From Dioscorea cayenensis subsp. rotundata (lineage: Eukaryota; Streptophyta; Magnoliopsida; Dioscoreales; Dioscoreaceae), in contig NC_052484.1 in assembly GCF_009730915.1 (NCBI RefSeq), positions 2,756,054 through 2,820,053 of the forward strand: a DNA stretch of 64,000 nt, written 5' to 3'. Made by a program: the position numbers and the translations under genes. Positions 27,101 to 38,000 of the stretch are shown here, piece by piece; position 1 is the stretch's first letter; every line of letters begins with the position of its first letter. Below the pieces are notes generated by a model. The model was not told the origin of the DNA. It saw only the letters and a list, made by a program, of their open reading frames with translations, and did no database searches.

Positions 27101-28958
27101 TCTAATGTTCCATTCATGCTAGTTTGTGTTATTTTGATAATCAGATAATTATATATTGACTTGTTTGTTAATTACATGTAAAGCAGATGTTTCTATTTTA
27201 TTCTCTAGTCCTGATTTATTATGTACTAAATATTACTGTAAAGTATCAACTGCAAATCGTTCTCTGTAGTGGCCATTCCTTGAATTTTCTGCATTGCTCT
27301 TCAGGTTCAGAATGCCCTACTAGAATATGGACTTGAGCATGTTGCAGAAATACTCATCGAAGGACTATCACGAGTAAGGAAATGCACTGATGAAGGACGG
27401 GTTCTAATGTCATTAGACCTTCAGGTTTTCTTTCTTAAACTTTGATTATAATGTGCTGTAATTCTTAATAGCCTTGAAAGTTTTAGGGGGCAAACGCTGT
27501 TTTCTTCAGGTCTTAATCAATGGTTTGCAGCACTTTGTCCCTGTAAACGTGAAGCCAAAGTTGCAAATGGTAGAAACATTTATCAAGGTAATTGTGATAT
27601 GTATCTGGAACCCATTATATGAGTTGAACTTATGTTTAATCACAAGATTGTCGGGTCTTGTTTAGATATTATATATATATATATACAATTTATATGGATA
27701 TATGAACCTAAGCTTTTGCCCCATCACATCAAAACCGATTCCTCTAGGCTACAAGTTAAGATGGATAATGTTTAGATTGATGATTCATGAGTTCTGTTGA
27801 GATCTCATATGTCTAATTGAGGCGTCGGTAATACAAAATATTTCAAGATACAACATGAGAAAAATCATTGCTGGATATTCCATCATGCATGTACAATACT
27901 TTCTCAGTTGTGTATATGTCAACTTGTATCAATAATTAGGCTTTTAGTTGAAATACCTAAACCTACAATAAAGTATCTTCCTCTAAATCAAAATTATTTT
28001 CTATTGGTAGGACGTCAGAATGCAATGAATGAAAGCATCACTTTTGTTTTGAGATGTCCTAGTTGTGCATTATGTGTCATTACTATTAATTGCCTTGCAA
28101 CTTGGCTTTTCTACTTAAATGCTTGAAGGTGCTTGAGAAATTACTACAGGACACTTATCTTAGTTTCCAGGTTTAGGACCTACCTTTGCAATTGATTTTG
28201 CTTCATTGTGAGGCTTTAATCATCATATCTACTTACGGCCATTAAATAATGAACTTCTAAATGCTATGTAACCCTTATTAAGTGATTATAGAATCTTAAT
28301 TTCAACTCTTAACTAAACACAAGAATCTATTCATCTGTATAAGAAAGCAATGTAGAGCATGACTTGTTTGAGGAGATTTTAACTGTTGTAAAATGGCTTC
28401 TCTAAATCATTTTGGTGAATCTCTTATTCTTTTATTCTAGGATTTGCCATTTTGTATTTTGTATTTTTTTTAGTGGGATATTAGCTTTGACCCATAAATA
28501 CTTCTTCGAGGAAATACTTTTTTGCTTATTAGTTACATATCCTGTTCTCTCGTTCTTCTTAGACCATTATTTTACTTTTTGGTTTTACCCTTTTTTTTTT
28601 AAGCTATAGTTCGTCATTCTTAATAATGATGACATTCGGATTCACCATAGAAAACATATTCATACCGAATTTCTATTAACCATCGTCTTATCTATCGAAA
28701 CAGGCCTATTATCTTCCAGAGACTGAATACGTTCATTGGGCTCGAGCTCATCCCGTAAGTCTACATTCCCTTCTACGGCACTTCATCCTTTTTTTCGAAA
28801 ATGGTTTTTAGCATAATCATGACTCGTTTACATTATCGAAATTATAGGAATACAATAGAACACAAATCGTCGGGTTAGTTAACCTTGTCGCCAACATGAA
28901 AGGATGGAAAAGGAAAACAAGGTTGGAAGTTTTGGAACGCATCGAGTCAAGCACATAA
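6140..28958 (+). CDS. VPS50: VPS50 / syndetin homologue (EARP complex subunit), 25 exons
   Basis: Predicted subunit of the endosome-associated recycling (EARP/GARP-II) tethering complex, in which syndetin works with VPS51-53. Exons: 6140-6349, 8264-8431, 10538-10612, 12297-12375, 14008-14072, 14230-14319, 15319-15408, 15543-15629, 15785-15868, 16120-16239, 16882-16910, 17944-18076, 19047-19598, 20441-20994, 21069-21132, 21238-21325, 21434-21615, 22653-22778, 22929-22999, 25813-25875, 26321-26393, 27305-27424, 27510-27587, 28704-28754, 28848-28958. All joins keep frame and use GT..AG, giving about 1120 aa, the usual length of plant syndetins. The N-terminal Vps54-N/syndetin region (GGGMDLSRVGEKILSSVR, EEEFDPVKYALE, SMNEVSRDL, AYALIGDVSGLAEKIQSFFM) lies at about residues 38-360. 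A variable acidic linker follows (exons 13-14). The conserved C-terminal syndetin domain (ERCAAAETISLVARLLHRS to MKGWKRKTRLEVLE) covers about residues 890-1115. The start at 6140 is chosen because plant homologues carry residues before MDLS; an in-frame ATG at 6254 is the alternative. Family known; role in this plant inferred. Confidence 0.95.
8923..10025 (-). mobile_element. Degenerate Ty1/copia fragment in VPS50 intron 2 (antisense)
   Basis: On the minus strand, broken pieces of a copia gag-pol appear in order. A Gly/Arg-rich gag tail and zinc-knuckle remnant lie at about 9700-9830 (..FWHKSDHLEGFCWHKHYKPDW). A pre-integrase block with IGSGHEANKLDYLD is at about 9230-9310. An integrase-finger remnant is at about 9090-9200 (LSSLHV..CEACYLSKHR). 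Frame shifts and stops occur between all blocks. RT and RNase H are absent. Neither LTRs nor target duplications were found, so limits are approximate. Orientation is opposite to the host gene. Confidence 0.7.
10960..11960 (+). mobile_element. Tandem pair of RTE-type LINE 3' tails in VPS50 intron 3
   Basis: Two related copies, about 10960-11400 and about 11455-11740, followed by further repeats of the A/T-rich flank to 11967. Each encodes the decayed end of a LINE ORF2: a RWYGHILRRP-like block (at about 11017 and 11484), then an IHVAGPK-like block (at about 11205 and 11675) ending in the ccccaaatagttgnggttg signature, and a TTG microsatellite tail (about 11383-11402 and 11702-11730). That combination is typical of plant RTE-clade LINEs. 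The stretch catcaatatntaattcaatta recurs three times (about 11350, 11857, 11942), so the flanking DNA was duplicated with the LINE tail. Confidence 0.7.
12628..12900. repeat. 136-bp tandem duplication in VPS50 intron 4
   Basis: Copy 1 starts at 12628 (tgctcaatcgctcttttgca) and copy 2 at 12764 (tgctcaatcactcttttgca). Similarity continues through tttgagtcatgtcct and ggcttctgtt to agccaagcaaag. A third start (tttctcaatctc) appears near 12900 and then similarity ends. The copies differ at many sites, so the duplication is not recent. Confidence 0.8.
16686..16834. repeat. Two microsatellites in VPS50 intron 10: (TTAA)n and (GCAT)n
   Basis: A (TTAA) run at about 16686-16708 and a (TGCA)/(GCAT) run at about 16817-16834. 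They lie some 50-200 bp upstream of the small exon 11. Both are simple repeats with no coding content. Confidence 0.8.
22060..22308 (-). other. Antisense open frame of unknown origin in VPS50 intron 17
   Basis: An 82-codon minus-strand frame with protein-like composition, including LEHCLTANLLRRLKF and an acidic run DQDVEDLEELNID. I do not recognise a family. It lies inside an intron of a plus-strand gene and also contains, on the plus strand, a 20-nt stretch identical to the end of VPS50 exon 15. It may be a fragment of an inserted element or a chance frame. Confidence 0.2.
23947..24210 (-). other. Antisense open frame of unknown origin in VPS50 intron 19
   Basis: An 87-codon frame on the minus strand, beginning MSFYSFKPDKKFRLLPG and ending LLWSKAAEFC. 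The reading continues beyond its stop in the same frame with protein-like words broken by stops. This suggests a decayed inserted coding sequence, possibly from a transposon. No family recognised. Confidence 0.25.
24722..25390. mobile_element. MITE-like non-autonomous element in VPS50 intron 19
   Basis: A block with locally high GC at both ends and AT-rich middle. The left end (about 24738-24790) has gctaggtgcacttgaggc and aggccccctagg. The right end (about 25288-25375) has gccttgtgcctaggtg, cccctattgcctt and gcaccttgagctttt. The right end reversed resembles the left end, giving imperfect inverted termini rich in agg/cct. No clean target duplication was found, so the class is uncertain. Confidence 0.4.
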
Positions 28959-31417
28959 GGTGTTTCTTATACTTGTATTATATATCTAAGGGATGTAAAA
29001 TTTTCGTTTTCATTTTTTTTCGATAATTTTTTTTCGCCCGCTTTTTCACTTGCAATGTAAAATAGGGATCTCAATAATGTTACATCATCTATGCAGTTAT
29101 TTTCTGCTTTCATTGTTTTACGGTGTATGTATCTTTTTTCTTTTTTAATTTCAGTAAAAATATCGAGCGTATATTTGCACTGTTGTGCAGGTAAATAATA
29201 TCATTCATTCCTATTTACAGAAAGTGCTTGATTTCTTGTATATATTTCCTGAATGTTGTTTGCTTAAACCTTATAAACTCTGCTTAGTTTCTTAGCGAGT
29301 GGTGACAGATAAGAAGCATTTTTAATTAAGTATATATATATATATATATATGAGAATGAATCATCTACGCACGTGCGAAGATTTCAAATTTAGGGAAGTT
29401 ATTTTCAACTGTTGAAAATTTAACACAACATCCGTCTGGTTAGTGGTACAATTGTTTGTTACTGTTTTTCTAGCTGCTATAGTAAAATATATTTGTCTCT
29501 GCTCTTCTATTTCATTCTTTTTTTAAATGCTAGGGACATTTCTGTGAATGCTTTATATATATATATATATATGTAATTTTAAGTTGGAGAATCAGTGTTA
29601 AATATGTTAGAATGTCATTTATCATATATATTTATATTTAGAAAAAAAGTGAGAGCTATATAATTTTGATATGTTTCTTTTACCGAGTTGAGGTATTAAA
29701 TACATTAGATTATTACTCTGTATGTTTTTTATGAGATAAAAAATGAATTTTATAATTTTAATTATTACTGTGTGTGTCAGTGTGTGTATAAATATGTATA
29801 TATTTAAATATGTTAAATTTATTCCTATATATTGAAAATACATAGAATGACAATGACATTGAGGTTATTTCTTGTTGATTGATGCAATTGGTGTAGGGAA
29901 TTGTCTAGTTTGAACATCTTCAGAGGTTTGTCTGGTTGATCCATTCACTATATATATATATATATATGTCTGTATTTATGATTATTTTAACATCAGGTGA
30001 AAATCTAGCAAAATTAAAGTGGGGGAAAAAACCTAAACTTTACATAAACTTGTAGAAAATCCTTAAATTTTTTTATATCAATATGCTTTACTGACCTCAA
30101 CCTAGACTATTTTACTGTAATGGAAGAAACACTATATATATGTATAGAAAGAAATAACTTACATAATGTCCGGCTTAAAAGATCAAATATAAATTGTGGT
30201 TTCTGTATCATTTAACAAATGCTTTTTGTTTCTCTGATTCCTTATCCACAATAGAGAGGAGGGCTTTTATTTTATTTTATTTTTTATTTTATTTTATTTT
30301 TTTAAGTTGCTGAAATCTTTTAATCCTTCCCATTTATTAAAATTTGATAAAAAAATAATAGTGTTAGTATTATTTTTTTAAAAAAATAGCTGCATATTGT
30401 CAAGTGCAGTGAAAAGACATGTGGACGTGAGTGTGGAGACGGAGGGTTGAATCCTTCCACCATCAGTACTGTAATAAGTTTTGTGTGATGATATAGAAAT
30501 ATTATGTAATATTATTCACTAGGTCCTCTGTGAGAGGAGTTGTATTCTTCACCTTTTAAAGTTGTAGAGTAGGAAAGATTTACCGTTGTGGGCTTATAGT
30601 ACTTTATATATCATCTTGCATGTCCTTTTGACATTTGTTGAGTGGCGTTTGTCACCCTCTTATTTATTTATTTATTATTATTATTATTATTTATTTATTT
30701 ATCTTTTGAGAAATTGTAGTAAAAGAGATGGGTTAGGTATAAACTTGAGCTTTTGCATCTAAGCCTCTGGTGAGCTTTTGTTGCACAACTCAACACATAA
30801 AAATAGAATGGCTTTTTGCAACCAAGTTGAATTTCAAGGATTTAAATAAACATCAAGTGGTCCAATCTCTAGAAAATTTCCAATGATGACAAAAATCATC
30901 AAAATTAATCAATAAATGAGACAATGAAAGAGAATGAAAAGCATGTTTGTTAGAACTATAATAAACTCATTGGTCCCCCTTTCCATTCTCTATCTTTTGT
31001 AGACTCTTACAAAACCACCCAAACTTGTGTGTTTTTTCATTCAAAAAAACACATGAAAAATATATTAAAAAAATAATTAGATATTGTAAAAATTTTTTTA
31101 GCATAGTAATAATAGACAACATGTAATGCATATGCATAAATTAACACCCTAATGAAAATGAAAGAACTATCTTCTCCTCCATTGTCAAGGAGGAAAAGAG
31201 TAGAAAGAACTATTAATAGATTCATTTGATTGAAAGAATTGAATTCCTTTTTAATCAAACCAACAAGTCAAAAAGAAGGAAAAGAAGAACAAGTTTATTC
31301 AACCAAATACTTCAAATTCTCAATTCAAATGTTACAAAGTGTCAATTTGTAATTCACCAAAAAAAGATGCAAAACCAATTATGATGATATGGAGCTAATA
31401 GGATGAGAGACTCAGGC
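28959..31417. other. Intergenic region between VPS50 and the PLUTO-type gene
   Basis: VPS50 and the transporter are convergent here, so both 3' UTRs lie in this gap. It is AT-rich with TA microsatellites at about 29331-29351, 29553-29573 and 29950-29968, a TTTTA run at about 30267-30302, and a SINE-like remnant at 30398-30560. Short open frames (29622-29843, 31037-31258, both minus) are AT-rich and show no recognisable protein. No gene seen. Confidence 0.6.
30398..30560 (+). mobile_element. SINE-like repeat remnant
   Basis: Contains gggttgaatccttcc, resembling a tRNA B box (consensus ggttcganncc), followed by accatcagtactgtaata. The combination gttgaatcctt then agtactgta recurs at 46300-46335, so this is a dispersed family. 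No A box or poly-A tail is clear. Confidence 0.4.
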
Positions 31418-33091
31418 TTATATATTCATCTTCTTTCTCCCGGAGAGGACCCAATAGATGAGACTAGATAGGAAGAAGCCTACAAACCAAGCATTGTTGT
31501 AAAGAACGACAAAGAGCTTCATAGTGTTCAGCAAAATCCCGAGCTTGTGAAGAAAGCCGGGGATTATCGGTAGAATGCTGACAACCAAAGATATAATTGC
31601 TACCACATTGAATCCATTTTGATAGAAATAAGCCCCTTGAGGACTTCTAGAGTACAATGCATCAACATTCAATTCCATGTGCTTCACAAGATAGTAATCA
31701 GTGAGAATGATCCCTGCCATAGGCCCCATTAAAGCAGAATAACCAAGTAACCAAGTGTACACAAAGCTTTCGCTTGATCTCAAGAGCTTCCATGGTTGGA
31801 AGGCAAAGCCAAGAAGAGCAGTGACAAGAGCTCCTCTTCGGAAAGTGAACCACTCAGGGCATAAGTTAGTAAGTGCATTTGCCGGGGCGACGACATTGGC
31901 GGCGATGTTAGTGGTGATGGTAGCAAGACTAATGCCAAAGATCGCAAGAATTGTTGTCCATTGTCCGCCGATCATCCCAAGAAGGCGTATCGGATCGGAT
32001 ATCACTCTACCAAAGATTACTTCGGTGGAGGAAGTTACCGCTAGGCCGACAAAGGTGAACAAGCTCATAAAGATAGGTAGGCCGATTTGGCCGATGATTT
32101 GGTCCTTTTGGCTTCGAGCAAAGCGAGTGAAGTCAGGAATGTTAAGTGCTACCGTAGCCCAAAATCCGATGTTTGCAGTGATGGCCGGGAAGAAGAGAGA
32201 CCAAAACTCTGACCTATTCAGGCGAGAAGAGAGCGAGAGCATGCGAGAGAAGCCACCGGCATTTTGGTATGACCAATGAAGGAGTGCAAAGGTAAGCGCA
32301 ACGAGCACCGGAGCTGAGTATTTCTCTAGTTTGCTAATTCCTTCTATTCCCCTCCATATAATGCAAATCTGCGCTAGGCAGAAAATGGAGTAGCATATAA
32401 ATTGTAGCAGATATATGTCTAAACCAAGCAAAGGCACAAATGCAAAAGGAATAGAATTCTTGAGTTGGGAAGGGAGGAGTAAATAAATGGCTTCTCCTCC
32501 GATCCAAGTTTCGATACCGAACCATCCGCAACCAATGAGAGCACGGAGAAGAGTAGGAATGTGAGCGCCGGAGATGCCGAAAGAGGAACGGGCAAGGATG
32601 GGGAAGGGAATTCCATGTTTAGTGCCGGGGACGGAGGTGAGGAGGAGAGGGACAAGGAGGAGAAAGTTTGCCAAAAAGATGGTGGCAATTCCTTGCCACC
32701 AAGACATGCCGAGATCGACAAGACTTCCGGCAAGGTAGTAGGAAGGAATGCCAATGATCATGCTTATCCAAAGAGTGGCAAAGTCCCATGAAGTGAATGT
32801 TTTGTTAGAAGAAGAAGTGGGGGAGAGGTTAGAGTTTGTGTTAGAGTCCAAGTTTGTGTTATTTGATATAGATGAAAACAAAGACCAAGATGAAGATGAT
32901 GATGATGAAGATGACAAAGAAGGAGATTTAGGAGAGGAGTGTTTGAGATGAGGAAAAGAATGGTGTTTGAGATGGGGGAGGTGGAGAAAGGAGGAGTGGT
33001 GGGGAGGTTGAGAAAGGGAGAAAGGAAAACAAGGAGGGTGGAGATGGAGGAGTTTGGATTGCATTGTGGAAACAGAAGAATAGAGAGTCAA
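31418..33091 (-). CDS. PLUTO: Plastid nucleobase transporter, NCS1 family (PLUTO type)
   Basis: A single-exon gene of 557 codons. It is a nucleobase:cation symporter-1; the plant PLUTO proteins import adenine, guanine and uracil across the inner plastid envelope, feeding nucleobase salvage and breakdown. The first ~95 residues are rich in Ser, Leu, His and Pro with almost no acidic residues, as expected of a plastid transit peptide. The remainder has about 12 hydrophobic membrane segments. NCS1 signatures visible include [20 protein letters not shown] (about residues 168-177), [13 protein letters not shown] (about 190-202), the [11 protein letters not shown] block (about 315-325) and [12 protein letters not shown] (about 457-468). 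The Met at 33091 is the first in frame, about 134 nt downstream of a TATA box. Lack of introns agrees with the Arabidopsis homologue. Convergent with VPS50, divergent from the carboxypeptidase gene. Confidence 0.9.
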   Translation of the reverse strand: MTLYSSVSTMQSKLLHLHPPCFPFSLSQPPHHSSFLHLPHLKHHSFPHLKHSSPKSPSLSSSSSSSSSWSLFSSISNNTNLDSNTNSNLSPTSSSNKTFTSWDFATLWISMIIGIPSYYLAGSLVDLGMSWWQGIATIFLANFLLLVPLLLTSVPGTKHGIPFPILARSSFGISGAHIPTLLRALIGCGWFGIETWIGGEAIYLLLPSQLKNSIPFAFVPLLGLDIYLLQFICYSIFCLAQICIIWRGIEGISKLEKYSAPVLVALTFALLHWSYQNAGGFSRMLSLSSRLNRSEFWSLFFPAITANIGFWATVALNIPDFTRFARSQKDQIIGQIGLPIFMSLFTFVGLAVTSSTEVIFGRVISDPIRLLGMIGGQWTTILAIFGISLATITTNIAANVVAPANALTNLCPEWFTFRRGALVTALLGFAFQPWKLLRSSESFVYTWLLGYSALMGPMAGIILTDYYLVKHMELNVDALYSRSPQGAYFYQNGFNVVAIISLVVSILPIIPGFLHKLGILLNTMKLFVVLYNNAWFVGFFLSSLIYWVLSGRKKMNI

Positions 33092-33224
33092 GCAGATGGG
33101 GAGGATCTTTTTGGAGAGATGTGTTCAAGTAATGAATGGTCTTTGTGGTTGTTGAGTGATTGAGTAGTGTTGACAAGGATCACCACTCAACCAATGAGTG
33201 TGAGAGCACATATGGCAACTAGTT

Positions 33225-33232
33225 CTTTTATA
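33225..33232 (-). promoter_or_regulatory. TATA box of the PLUTO-type gene
   Basis: tataaaag on the minus strand, 134 nt before the start codon at 33091, giving a plausible 5' UTR of about 100 nt. It is followed on its upstream side by a (TG)n(TA)n microsatellite. Confidence 0.5.
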
Positions 33233-33233
33233 T

Positions 33234-33234
33234 T

Positions 33235-33273
<39 letters not shown>
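33234..33273. repeat. (TG)n(TA)n microsatellite
   Basis: A compound dinucleotide run, immediately upstream of the TATA box of the PLUTO-type gene. Length variation here could alter promoter spacing. Confidence 0.9.
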
Positions 33274-33278
<5 letters not shown>

Positions 33279-35037
33279 TGTTTGAGATCTGATTTTAGAG
33301 GGCAGTAATATAATTAAAATAATAATAATAATATAATGATGGAAGAAGTAATATATATGTCATTAGAGAACTTTTAGATAGTTTCTAAAGTTTTTATATT
33401 TTTAAAATTTTTATTTTTAAATTTAAAGTATGGAAAATCACCCATTATTTCTGAGGAAAGTGACGGCAGGTTACTTCTAGTCTCTTGATTTCATGAAAAA
33501 TTCTAAAAAAATTTATCAATTTTTCAAAACACTGATTTTCAAAACTTTCGTTTTTAAATTTAAATTAAACTAAAGCTAAAAAATAATATCAACCTTATTC
33601 ACTGATATGAAAGAGCCAATGTTTGTGTCCGTCTAGAGACCAACGCTTTTGGACTAATACAAACATCCTTGACTAGTTGGCTTAGCGAGTTAGCTTGACA
33701 AGTTTTCACCAATTAAAAAGTAAGTCCCTTTGCGAGCATGTTTGTGCTTTAATGATAGTAAGAGAGTAAATTCGCCTCTTGATGCCTATTTTGGTTGGTT
33801 TGCGCCCAAAGTGAGAGAGGTAGTCTCATCCTTGTACTGGAGCATTTGAATCTGGTGTCACCTCATGCCTTCTATTGCCGTGGGTGCTGAAGATATTTTT
33901 GATATTCTATTAAAATATTGAGAGTACAAAAGATTTAATAAAAAAATATAAAAGATAAAATGCAAAAAAAATAAATAAAAAGGTAAGAAAGACTAAATGT
34001 TGAGACCCCCAAAAAAAAAATGATTTATTTACATTTGTCAATATATATATCTTATGTGACTTTTAATAATTAACTTTAATTTTCAACTTTCATGTCTAAT
34101 TGACAATAATAAGGGATTGCTTAAGTTTTAATATTAATGCTTTATAAAGTTTATTATTAAAATTGTCCTATAGTTTTTTTAGAGTGACAACAAACACCAT
34201 CTTATAAAGAATTGTCAAAAAAATAGACAATTATAATTCAAACATGATATATCAAGGTTCATAATTCATAATAGTAAATTTCTCATGTTTTGAAACTCCG
34301 GAACGGTGAAAAATATAACTCCTACAAGGATCGAGTGATCAGTAAATAAATAGTACTATATAGTATTTTTTGCAATATTGCATAGTATAATATTGATGAT
34401 GAAGGGATGTTCTCTGTCTCCTCACTTACGCCCACATGCCTTTTTGACTGTATGCTAGGCAATGTTTATCAAATTTATTTATTTTATTCTTTGTCAAAGT
34501 TGAGAGTTCTTTTATGAACATAAATATGTCAATGTCTAGATTATATATACTCCAATAAAAATCATATAATAATTAAGTACATTTGCATATTTTGCAAATT
34601 TTCTATCTTTACCGAATATATACATGTATATAATTTTTTTCGAGGACTATATACACAAATACACATACTTTGACATAAGTATATAATTTTATTTCTATTT
34701 TTTATCATATTATTCTAATAAATATTTCATAATATATGGAAATCCACAAATCCTTTATAATATAGTACTCATATTTTATTATTATGAAGTTTTCACACAC
34801 ACGCTTACACATTACATAATGTAATTTGAAAAAAATTAAAAATTCACTAAATACATGACTAAAAAATTCCAATAATTTCTATGTAAATATAAATTTATCA
34901 TTGTTATTATTAATAATTATTATTATTACAAAAAAAACACTGTAATTTTAGGATTTTATAGGGTTGTAAAAGTAAATAAGACAAAAATCCCAAAAAAAAA
35001 TCTCATCTTTTCGTCTTAACTACCATTCTCTTTCCTC
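33274..35037. other. Intergenic region between PLUTO-type gene and SCPL gene
   Basis: AT-rich upstream region shared by two divergently transcribed genes. A less AT-rich block at about 33600-33890 looks like an old repeat but I cannot assign it. Runs of A/T and short repeats fill the rest. No open frame resembling a protein was seen. Confidence 0.5.
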
Positions 35038-35045
35038 TATAAAAG
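35038..35045 (+). promoter_or_regulatory. TATA box of the SCPL gene
   Basis: tataaaag, placed so that transcription should begin near 35065-35075. That favours the ATG at 35090 over the earlier out-of-frame ATG at 35067, which would sit at or before the transcription start. Confidence 0.65.
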
Positions 35046-35089
35046 CTTGCGCTTTTCTCTTCTCCAATGGCGTTCCCCATTGCTCAAAG

Positions 35090-38000
35090 ATGGCACCTTT
35101 CCTTCTCTCCCTCCTCTTCTCTTCCATTCTCCTCTTCTCCTCCCCCTCTTCCCGATTCTCTCAAGCTCTCACCCTTCCCGCCGACGCTGCTTTCCCTTCC
35201 GATCAGGCTGAGAGGTTCATCCGCGCCCTTAATCTCTTTCCCAAGGATCTCTCCCCCGATTCCGGCTCCGCGGCGTTCCACCAGACCAATGGGCGGACCA
35301 TCGTGGAGAAGCCTTTTTCCCTTCCGGGACTTTCGGGTGGTGATTCTATTGAGGATCTTGGGCTTCATGCTGGGTACTATCCCCTCCCCCATTCCCATGA
35401 CGCAAAGTGAGTTCTTTCTCCCCTTTTTTGTTTTAATTCTTTGATGATTTGATTGGGCTTGATTTGTTTGATTCGGATCAAGAAGAACAAATAAATAATT
35501 GATTTTGATTGGTGTTTTGGTGCTTTGTTGTGAATTTGATTGGGTTTCTGGATGTGATTTGAGTACAAAGGTGTTGTGATTTTTATGGGAATGGCGATTT
35601 GGATTGTTTAGATTGAGCGTTTGCTATTGAATTTGTGTTTTAAGGTGTAGTTTCATGGATTTAAGATCGTCCTTGAAGCTTGGTTGGAATTATGTGTGCG
35701 GTTTTGTATTGCAATGCGATACGCAGTTGAGTAGATTTTGGATGAATAATTGGCTTTTATTTGCATGTACACCACACGCAAGGTCTATATACTGAAAATG
35801 CAAATTGCACGTATACTTCTCAAATGTTTAGATTCTTCCAGGTGGGGTCCTGTACTCAATTTCTTTTGGTAACCAAATTTATTTCAGAATAACTATAGGT
35901 TAACTTGTAAAATATGTATCATGTTTATGCAAAACTGACAATAATTTGGGTTGTATCTTTTGTTAGAGCTGATAGTGTGCTCTTGCTTTTGGTACATGCA
36001 CTACTTATAAGTATTTGATGGTTTTTTAGGATGTTCTACTTTTTCTTCGAATCGAGGAATAGCAAGGATGATCCTGTGGTTATTTGGTTGACTGGAGGAC
36101 CGGGTTGTAGCAGCGAGTTAGCTGTTTTCTATGAGAATGGACCTTTCACTATTGCTGACAACATGACTCTTGTCTGGAATGACTTTGGTTGGGATAAGGT
36201 ATTTTTGCACAAATGCTTATATTAGTTTGTATGTTCACTAATATTGTTATTGGTACTATATGGTTGGTGTAAGGTAGCTGTTCTCATGAAGTAAAGAAAT
36301 GGGCACGCTATTGCTTCTATTTTTCATATTTATTGTTTCAAGCACACATTGTTTATGTTTCTTTCATACTGTGAAATTTGCCAAAGGGCGGGGAAAAAAA
36401 TTGAATGTTTAGATTAATATTGTTGTACCTTTCTTGAATGTGATCAGCATAATAAACTCAATGTTTAGTTAGATTGTCATTTTATTTTATTTTTTATGTT
36501 TATCAACATGTTTAGCATATGGCTATATCCAAAACTAAACTTTTGCATTCCTGTGAATGATCTTTTTTTTACTTCGAAATACATACGAGAGTTTTTGTTG
36601 AACTTCCAGGCATCGAACCTTATATATGTGGATCAGCCCACTGGAACTGGTTTTAGCTATAGCTCAGACAGGCGTGATATTCGACATGATGAGAAGGGTG
36701 TCAGTGACGACCTATATGATTTTTTGCAGGTATGAATCTTTTTATGGTATCCGATAATAACTTGTTTCAATGTTAATCATTTAACTATATAATTCTGGCA
36801 TATGAATTTTTTTACGGTATCCGATAATAACTTGTTATAATGTTAATTTTTTAACTATATAAGTCTGCCATATGAATCTTTTTACTGTATCTTATAATAA
36901 CTTATTTCAATGTTAATCGTTTAACTATGTAAGTCTGGCATTTGAGTATGGTAGTGACCTTGGCTAAATGGTTCTTTGACTCATATGGTTGTCGTTGTTG
37001 TGTTCCTTTTTTTAAAAAAAAACTCAATTCTTCCTATTGATAGCCTTAGTGTTGAGGCTTAGTGTTGAGGCTTAGAGATGAGGACATAGACTCTTATATG
37101 CAGGGTTAAGTCATCGTATTTAACTCTCCACCGAACCATGTGCTCATAGAAGCCTTGTCAATTGAGTTGTTCTTTATAAACCAGTCAACATCATCAATTA
37201 AATTTTGTCCTTGGTGCCTGTCCTTGATGGAGAGTTTGTCTTTCATTTAGAAATATATTGAAATATATTGAAATATTAAATCAGTTGTTCTTTCTTTAAA
37301 GTTTGTACAATGTATCCCTTTTCTAGCATTTATGAACCATCTAATGGCCAAATTATATTCCATTTATGAACATTAAATGTGCGACCTTTTGATTGTATAC
37401 ATGATCAATATGTTCTCTTTGCTTTTTCTGTTATTAGGCTTTCTTTGCCACACACCCAAAGTACGCCAGTAATGATTTCTATATAACTGGTGAATCATAT
37501 GCTGGGCATTACATTCCGGCTTTTGCAAGTCGAGTTCATGCAGGAAACAAAGCTATGGACGGGTTGCACATTAACTTGAAGGTGCATTATTGTTGATTCA
37601 AAGCTGCTAGTCAATCTCTGTTGAATTCCCTTAACTGATCGATTGTTGTGCAGGGCTTTGCTATTGGTAACGGACTCACAGATCCTGCAATTCAATATAA
37701 AGCATACACAGACTATGCGTTGGATATGGGAGTTATTCACGAAGCTGAATATAAAAGGATTAACAAGATATATCCTGCATGTGAACTTGCTATTAAGCTA
37801 TGTGGTAATTCTTGTTGATTTTTAATTTTCATTAAGAGTTTTATTTTGTATGCCCAATGAAATGATTAATTTCTTATATATTTCTGGGAAAATAGCTTTT
37901 GTGTATACTGCTCTACAAATTGGATTCTTTCTTGCATTGCCCTTGAAGTGCTACAAATTCTATACCGCTCTACAAAATATATATATATATATATATTTAT

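Noticed and set aside
31755..32279. Plus-strand frame of 174 codons
   Set aside because: It lies entirely opposite the PLUTO-type gene, whose minus-strand reading has clear family motifs; this is a shadow frame.
33600..33890. Possible SINE upstream of the PLUTO-type gene
   Set aside because: Less AT-rich than its flanks but no A box, convincing B box or terminal repeats could be placed.
35067..35444. Open frame of 125 codons overlapping SCPL exon 1
   Set aside because: It is another frame of the Ser/Pro-rich first exon; its ATG lies at or before the expected transcription start and it lacks the S10 family sequence.
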